This document shows positions 57,335-64,000 of a DNA stretch of 64,000 bases, in pieces. The notes under the pieces were generated by a model that saw nothing but the letters and a program-made list of their open reading frames with translations, did not search any database and was not told where the DNA came from. Each line of letters starts with the position of its first letter. Position 1 is the stretch's first letter. Source of the stretch: Branchiostoma floridae (lineage: Eukaryota > Chordata > Leptocardii > Amphioxiformes > Branchiostomatidae). A program made the position numbers and the translations under genes. The stretch lies in NCBI RefSeq assembly GCF_000003815.2, contig NC_049989.1, positions 11,117,273 through 11,181,272 of the forward strand, in the 5' to 3' direction.

Positions 57335-58510
57335 TTAATGTCCCCTGAGGCGTTGGAGAACTGCCTCCTTGAACTTTGGAGCGTCTGTGATCTCCGTGAC
57401 CTCGTACGGTAGGGAGTTCCAATCTCTCACGGTTTGTGGGAAGAAGGAATGTTTGTAGCAGTCTTTGTGAAAAGGTAGAGCCTTGTAAGAATTTGGGTTT
57501 GAGTGTCGCGATTGGCGCGGTACAGGCTTTAGATGAGTTTCGACCGGTAGGGCTACTTTGTGGTGTCTTGCTTTCTGTAAAATCGTTAATCTATTTGCTG
57601 TCCTTCTGTTGCGTAAAGTGTCCCACCCCAAATCAGAGACAAGTTTGGTGACACTATCATAACTATGATACGAATTTGTGACAAATCTGGCCGCTCTTTT
57701 TTGAACGGACTCTAACTTAGCAATGTGCTCTTTGTGGTATGGATCCCAGGCAGCGCTGGAATACTCTAAATGCGGTCTAACAAGGGATGTATATGCATTT
57801 GTTTTGACTGATTTGGGGCAGTTATAAAGATTGCGTCTCACAAAGCCTAACGTCTTGTTAGCCTTGGAAGCACTGTACTGTATGTGTTGTGACCAAGAGA
57901 GCTGGTTGTTGAGTGTGACTCCTAAGTATTTGTGGTTGTTAGTCTCGGCTAGAACATGACTTCCTAATTTGTAGTCGTAGAGTTTAGGTTTACGTTTGTG
58001 GGTATAACGCATAACAAAACATTTGTCCGGGTGTAATTTCATCTGCCATGTGTTTTGCCATGTATCTAATGTATTGATGTCCTCTTGTAAGAGGGTGTGA
58101 TCTCTGTCACTGTTTATCTCCCTGTAAATGACGCAGTCATCCGCAAAGAGACGGATGTTAGAGTTGAGGTTGTCGGCTAAGTCGTTAATGTACACTAAGA
58201 ACAGTAGTGGTCCGAGCACAGTGCCCTGGGGCACTCCAGAGACTACCTCTGCCCACTCTGAGTGCTCTCCCCCAACTACCACTCTTTGTTTACGATTTTT
58301 GAGGAAATTAGAAATCCAGTGGAGAACCTTACCCCTAATACCGTAATTTTGGAGTTTTAGGAGTAAGCGATCATGAGGAACTTTGTCAAAAGCTTTTGCG
58401 AAGTCGGTTATAATCATATCTGTTTGCGACCTGGTATCTAAAGAATGGGCTAAGTCAGTTGTAGATTGAATCAGGCTAATGGATCTTGAAAAACTAAGAC
58501 TTTCTAAATT
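57335..58510 (-). pseudogene. 5'-truncated non-LTR retrotransposon, reverse transcriptase and C-terminal part
   Basis: The minus-strand frame is open from 58510 (first ATG 58417) to the stop at 57335. Reverse-transcriptase blocks in order, numbered from that ATG, are: ITDFAKAFDKVPHDRLL (residues 3-19), SGVPQGTVLGPLLFL (60-74), LFADDCVIY (90-98, catalytic DD), KYLGVTL, then thumb motifs and the C-terminal SFFPQTVRDWNSLP (S preceded by H). This is the order seen in CR1/jockey-type LINEs. The endonuclease and N-terminal reverse-transcriptase blocks are absent, as expected for incomplete reverse transcription. The remaining frame has no stop or frameshift over 390 codons, so the insertion is young. 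The 3' tail probably runs to about 57245, with AAGATCAAGAAGAAGATC just before it. Confidence 0.93.
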
Positions 58511-58799
58511 TCAAGCACTATCATAATTCTAGCTTAAATTTAATATTCCGTTATCGCAAAAGTCGTCAGCAACTGCAATCTCGTACCATAGCAGGCTACA
58601 GAATGATTGACGTGTTGCCGTGATCCACAACCTCTTCGGACGTGCCAGAACAGATTGCCTCCATATTCTTAATGACCTGTGGTCCCAATAAAACGGCCGG
58701 AGTGGCACAGAATGTGCATTATGTATAAATAATGAGCATAGTATCGTCTGGAGGCGGATTTGGGTCAAGTCGTTCAAGTAATATCTATAGTCGAAGTGA

Positions 58800-59560
58800 T
58801 TGTCTGGATGTCAGAAGTAGTTGTGGGTAGTTGTGAGAAGTTATCTAGTACATTATTGGGAATTCCTGTCTCCATCTGATGCCCCAGTAGAGGGCTTGGT
58901 GTACATGTTAAGATAATCAGACTTGCTGTGAGCATCAAACGTTCTTTCTCATGTTTGTCAGGATATCAGAAGTGTTTGAGTAGTTGTGAGAAGTTATTTA
59001 TCTTATTGGGAATTCCTGTCGCCATCTGATGTCCCAGTAGAGGGATTGGTGTACATGTTCAGATTTGCCGTGAGCATCGAAAGTTCTTTCTCGTGTTTGT
59101 AAGAATGTCAGAAGTGGTTGAGTAGTTGTGAGAAGTTATTTACTTTATTGGAAATCCCTGTCTCCATCTGATGTCCCAGTAGAAGACTTGGTGTTCAGAT
59201 AAGCAGACTTACTGTGAGAATTTGAAGTTCTTTCTCGTATTTGTCCGGATATCAGAAGTGGTTGAGTAGTTGTGAGAAGGTATCTACTTTATGGGAAATC
59301 CCTGTCTCCATCTGATGCCCCAGTAGAAGACTTGGTGTACAGATAAGCAGACTTGCTGTGAGCATTTGAAGTTCTTTCTCGCGCCAGTGAATTTTTCATT
59401 GAGTCAAGTCTAGTAGCATCTATAGCAGAAGTGATTGTCCGAAGTGGTTGAATAGTTGCTCCCTACGGGAATTCCTGTCTCCATCTGATACCCCACTAGA
59501 AGGCTTGGTGTTCAGATAAGCAATTTTTGCTATGGGCATTGTAAGTTTGCTCTCGCAGCA
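58800..59560. repeat. Tandem array, about 140-160-bp unit, four to five copies
   Basis: CAGAAGTGGTTGAGTAGTTG or a close variant recurs at about 58810, 58968, 59108, 59251 and (degenerate) 59437. Each unit also has CCTGTCTCCATCTGATG and GTTCTTTCTC. Confidence 0.85.
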
Positions 59561-59624
59561 GTGATTTTGTTCATGGCTGTGTGATAACGTATATGAATCG
59601 TGACAGGCAATGGACACGCCAAAA

Positions 59625-59705
59625 AGCAGTAACTCAAGCAACTGGATATGATTTGGGAAACGGCCAGACGTTTTAGATAGCATCATCTATCTTTCGTCAG
59701 TGACA
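59625..59705. repeat. Dispersed hairpin repeat (ACTCAAGCAACTGGATATGA family)
   Basis: Related blocks lie at 32865-32890, 33140-33215, 53960-54015 and 63597-63735. The core includes CGGCCAGACGTTTTAGATA and its hairpin. Confidence 0.6.
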
Positions 59706-59887
59706 CTGAAGTGAACTGGGAGAAACTGGTCTTTAGCATTACTATTAATGCAAAAGAGCTGAAGACAAATTTTGATGTCCAATAGGAAACGAGGTAAGAC
59801 GAAGTCAAGCTGAGGACAATTTTGGAACCCGATGGGAAACAACGGACACTCTTTCTTCCAACAGATAGAAAGCCTCGTCAGTTCCAC

Positions 59888-61670
59888 TTGTACTTGTGTG
59901 GTTGATTTCTGGTTGACATCCCACGGGGGTACTGTTTTTGGTTCTGTTTGTGTCCTTCCTCTTCTTTATGAAGTGACCACTATCATCATGTTGATCATTC
60001 TGTCACTTGTTTATGTTTGAGTACCAATAACTCAAGATCCTTTGGATGGATTTGTACCAATCTTGGTATAAGGGTAGTTTTCGAGGTCCTAAAGCTTAAA
60101 GAAACATGGCGATTTGGGGGCCCAGTAGTAGTATTTTACGGCGCAGAAAAATTACCGGCAGACATCAGTTATTCTGAAAGTAGTATGGTACAGTTCTTGG
60201 ACAGCTGGTAATGATCAGCAGTCTCCGATGAATGGCCGCTTATGTGAGAGATTACTGGATTAGTTAGATTCATTACGAGAAGAAGAGACTCGCTAACATA
60301 TTTTATGGTTATATAGGGCTACTGCATGAAGAAAATTAAGAAACCCACAAGACGTCTATCAGGTCGATCTTTCATTTCATGTTTTACACTGGCACGGTTT
60401 TACCGACAACTAGTAGGAAGCACGAAACTGATTTGCCAAGAAACTGATACTAAATCCTTGTAGATTTGTGTAGGGTGAATAGATGTAGGTTTTACTTTTC
60501 AACACGCTCGATTAAGCCTTAATAAGGCATGAAATATTGGCAAATTCGGTCTCAGGTGGGAAGCTACACACAGGGCATCAGTCTGTGCTAATGGCACCTG
60601 GGAAACACTTTGCAATCATTCACACGTGGCGGTTCAGCCATTAGGAACAAAAGTGGGACACAACCGCATCTTATATATGAAGAAGTTTATTTGCAAGTTC
60701 GTGCCCGAGGGCTAATTGCAAGTACATGGTATACACATAGTGACAATGGACAGTCATAAACAATATTCGAATCTAATACTAGTGTTGGCTATGTCTAAAC
60801 AGGTTGGGTTTGACTTCTTTTCGGGAAGCAGAGGGAGACGAAAAGCCACACATTTTCTAAAATTTGTGGGTTCTGCGATTTCAAGAGAAAAGTGGCTTTC
60901 TGTTTGTCTGTCAATGTGGGGAAATTGGGATAATACTTTGTGACTTCTCTAAACAGAGTGATTCTGTCGGTTTCGTTGAATGAACATATGGAAATGAAAT
61001 GTGGTTCATCTTATATAAGCTTAAGGTCTTGCGACAAGATCAGACAATAGAAGAGCAGGTACTGGGTAGCCCTACATTTCATATTCGGGGAAGTTATATC
61101 ATTGATGTTGTTTATTGAAAATATATGTACATGCTCGAGAGCTAATTGTAAGTGCATGTAAGACCACAAAACGTAAATTTTATGGCTGACTCCAAATTTA
61201 ATGGCAAAAAAGATGATTGAAATAAACTAAAATAAATTGAGGATGAATAATGATGATGATGATGAAAATAAACTCCTGAACTAATTTCACTTCTACAACT
61301 ACAGACATAGCTATCTCCCTAGTGTCACTTCTACAATAAAGGATACCACACGACATAATTTATCACTTTGGTATTTGTTTCGTCATAATATATTCTACAA
61401 TAGACATCCAGCTTGTTTTGTTGGGTTTGAATTCTTCTATGATAATTGGGTTCCGCACACTTCTTCTATGATATTTCCGTTTAATATCAATATTAGTCAT
61501 AAAGGTAGTTTAATTTATTTTCAATTTCCAGAGGATGGGCACTACTTAAAATCTAACCATATATACGCAACAGACGACCGATATGGCCGTTTGCAAAGAT
61601 AATACCTTGTTTGTTATGGTGGCAACTTGATATAATATCATTATGATGCAGAGACAATAAGGCCGAGTCA
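59888..61670. other. No gene recognised
   Basis: AT-rich sequence with a short (GAT)n run at about 61251-61265. No exon or RNA gene is supported. Confidence 0.35.
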
Positions 61671-61674
61671 ATCG

Positions 61675-61911
61675 CATCTAATCTCTCCAGAATAGACACT
61701 GGTAATAATGTGTCATCCAGCTATCACAGAAAGAGTTTGTGATCATTTAACCCTTACCATTTAGCTACTACATTCGTTAAATGGACGGCTGCTCATCTAA
61801 TCTCTCTAGAATAGACACTGGTAATAAAGTGTCATCCAGCTATCACAGAAAGAGTTTGCGATCGTTTAACCTTTACCATTTAGCGATTACACTCGTCAAA
61901 TGGACGGCTGC
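61675..61911. repeat. Tandem duplication, 119-bp unit
   Basis: Copies at 61675-61793 and 61794-61911 share GAATAGACACTGGTAATAA and AAATGGACGGCTGC with few differences. Confidence 0.9.
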
Positions 61912-63072
61912 AGTTCTGATGGTCCATCCGTGCAATGAAAACATAGCGGAAATCATCTCTTGATCATGACAGATCAGGCGATGTCTCCGTGTGCCCACGC
62001 AACATGTCACATAATGGATCTGGAGTGCAGTCCTTTCCTGATAGTTGCCATTATCTTATAATGGTCAGAAAGTTCATCGACCCAACAAGCTCCCTTTGTG
62101 TAGATATGTGCTTAACAACATCCTATGGGGCCAAATCAAGATCCAATAGTATACACGTACATCCCGACTCTAATGGGGCGCTGATGTCTATGAAAGTCGT
62201 TTCGGACATTACATCAACTTGCCACCATAACTAACAAGTTATCATCTTTGCAAACGGTCGTATTGCTTTGGCCTGTCCGCCTATATGTCTGTCTGGTTAT
62301 TGCGTTGGCGTGTGTCCTCAGTTGGCTCGGTTGGATATAACGTCTTTGCTCTTGAAGATCTTCAGCAGAAACTTTTCCAAATCGCTCCATAAAGTTCGGT
62401 AAGCTGTGCCGCAAGCCAACGATGGCAACCTTTTTTTCGTAAAATCTTCAAAAGGCCTTGTAAATCCATGCCATACACAGAGTGCCATCTATTTTCGCTT
62501 TAAAGTATTTCACGTTTCTAACAAGTGTGTTACATGTGAGATCCACTATCATCTCGCCCTTGTAAGATGAATGCTAGCACCTTCCTGAATCCTGAATGGC
62601 ATCAATCAATGGTTTAACCGCCTGTGACACAAGACAACATTATCCCCGTTTTGCGAGCAGGTATGGTCAGATTACATATAATCATATCAGCGTCAAGCCT
62701 GTCTCAGTAGTCTGGCTTTGGAATTGGAGAGTTATAAATGACATATGCTCTGTCTGGATGTAGTAGCTTCCTCCCTACTTACAGACACTCAGTCGCAGCG
62801 TAGGCGGTTTCGGCAATGTTACATATTTTACACTTGGGAGGATAGACTGCGTGGGAGCGCAAATCTTTTATCGGAAGCTCGCTGCAGGCATAGGCTGTCT
62901 CTCCTACGAACGTTGAGATTCTACGAGATATCTATGGCAACAAGTAGGTTTGGTTTGCACCAAACTTTTTGACGCCTTAATGCAGTAATAAGGGAAGAAA
63001 AAGCCATTAGATACATCACCCATATGTACTTATTGCTCACTGCACTTGGTGCACCGGTGCATGGTTCGAAAA

Positions 63073-63235
63073 ATACTCAACGAATTTCAGAGATAAAGAA
63101 CGAATTTTCTTACGTTTTCTATTATTTTTTTGTCTTGTAAGCCATACTTTTACGCATTACACAATATGTAAATCATTTTAAAAAATCGGAGAAAATAACA
63201 CAATAGTGCCGCAGAGAACGAACCCCAAGTGCATT
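63073..63235. repeat. Dispersed repeat, second copy of the 49269-49435 family
   Basis: It shares CGAATTTCAGAGATAAAGAA and GAACGAACCCC with the first copy. No coding is seen. Confidence 0.75.
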
Positions 63236-63596
63236 GAGATACCACCTTTACGAAGGAGGGGGGTGGGGTGGTCAACAAGTCTCGTTCTTACCCAGACACG
63301 GGGGCGTAACTTAAATTTGGGGGCACAGTTATCAAGTGAAGCCTTTAGTGAATATCCCCCAAACTCACCTAATTTTGATAAGAAGCCCTTTGAAAATCAG
63401 TAAGTTAAACCACCACTGGGCTGTGATCTGAATTGTGCGGGTTAACAATAGGCTCTCCTTGCTTTCATTAGAATTTAAAATCTACCAACTCCGTTCAGGT
63501 ACGGTTAAGATACGGGGAATTCTTCATCAAACGTTTTCAAAACGCCTACGTAGATTTCATGACATGATATGATTTTGAAAATGCCAAAAAAAGCAG

Positions 63597-63735
63597 TTAC
63601 TCACTCAAGCAACTGGATATGGTTTTGGAAACGGTTAGATGTTTCAGATAACATCCGCTGTCATTCATCTGACCGTTTCCAAAATCATATCCAGTTGCTT
63701 GAATAACTGCTTTTTGGCGTATCTTATGACCTGGA
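63597..63735. repeat. Inverted (hairpin) copy of the CAACTGGATAT family
   Basis: CAAGCAACTGGATATGGTTT (63604) returns inverted as AAATCATATCCAGTTGCTTG (63681). The two arms enclose a centre with GTTTCAGATAACATCCGCTG. It is the most symmetrical member of the family. Confidence 0.75.
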
Positions 63736-64000
63736 TGTCGAACCTTCATAGACATTCAAAGAATGATTCATTTCTATTCATGCCCCGAAATTTAAGTCGT
63801 GATTCATATTTCATCTCTATATGAGGCCTAGAACTTATTGAATGCCCTTGTATGTCTACTTTGGCCTCTTCGTAGTTACCCACTGGAACAGAATATCAGT
63901 TTTCAACATGTCTAATCTAACGTAAAGGCAAAAAGAGTTCTGCTGACTGTCCGCAAAATTGGATACGAACCTTTTTATGAAGGTCTTATGTAAGGTTGAA

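Overview
The window is animal nuclear DNA: intron-rich genes with canonical GT-AG splice sites, about 40% GC, and many short inverted-repeat transposons, non-LTR reverse-transcriptase remnants and tandem repeats. Protein identity plus the repeat style suggest an invertebrate deuterostome, most likely an amphioxus (Branchiostoma); the species is an inference. A 100-base N run (38307-38406) marks an assembly gap.

Three host genes can be rebuilt exon by exon in the left half. (1) On the minus strand, three phase-compatible exons (13726 down to 11640) encode an N-terminal mitochondrial presequence and one membrane helix, most like the start of phosphatidylserine decarboxylase (PISD); the catalytic part was not found and is probably to the left or outside. 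(2) On the plus strand, XBP1 (15507-17632) is complete, with bZIP, the 26-nt IRE1 intron at 17029-17054, and both the unspliced (242 aa) and spliced (348 aa) reading frames. (3) On the minus strand, PELO (Pelota) is complete in 13 exons (36275 down to 19045), 384 aa. PISD and XBP1 are divergent; XBP1 and PELO converge, with poly(A) signals about 0.9 kb apart. XBP1 is the unfolded-protein-response transcription factor whose unspliced form uses a programmed ribosome stall; Pelota rescues stalled ribosomes. Their adjacency is notable but may be chance.

The PELO introns hold many small DNA transposons: hAT-like MITEs, some with 5-bp target duplications, a Mutator-like MITE with a 10-bp duplication, and an element with arrays of GGTAACG-TTAACG motifs. 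They also hold a TGGA microsatellite and a tRNA-like sequence. Left of PISD are a 3.5-kb element with about 1-kb terminal inverted repeats between TTAA sites and a fold-back element with a reverse-transcriptase scrap.

The right half (38.4-64 kb) has no recognisable complete host gene. It contains a 5'-truncated non-LTR retrotransposon (57335-58510, minus), another reverse-transcriptase C-terminal scrap (51420-51647), a 232-bp hairpin MITE, several tandem arrays, hairpin-bearing repeat ends possibly from Penelope-like elements, and two weak candidates for first exons of membrane or secreted proteins (43989-44132 and 47540-47647).

The strongest observations are the XBP1u arrest peptide, which keeps its vertebrate tryptophan spacing in a region read in two frames, and a PELO 5' splice site present in three tandem copies whose downstream copies would add an immediate stop codon.
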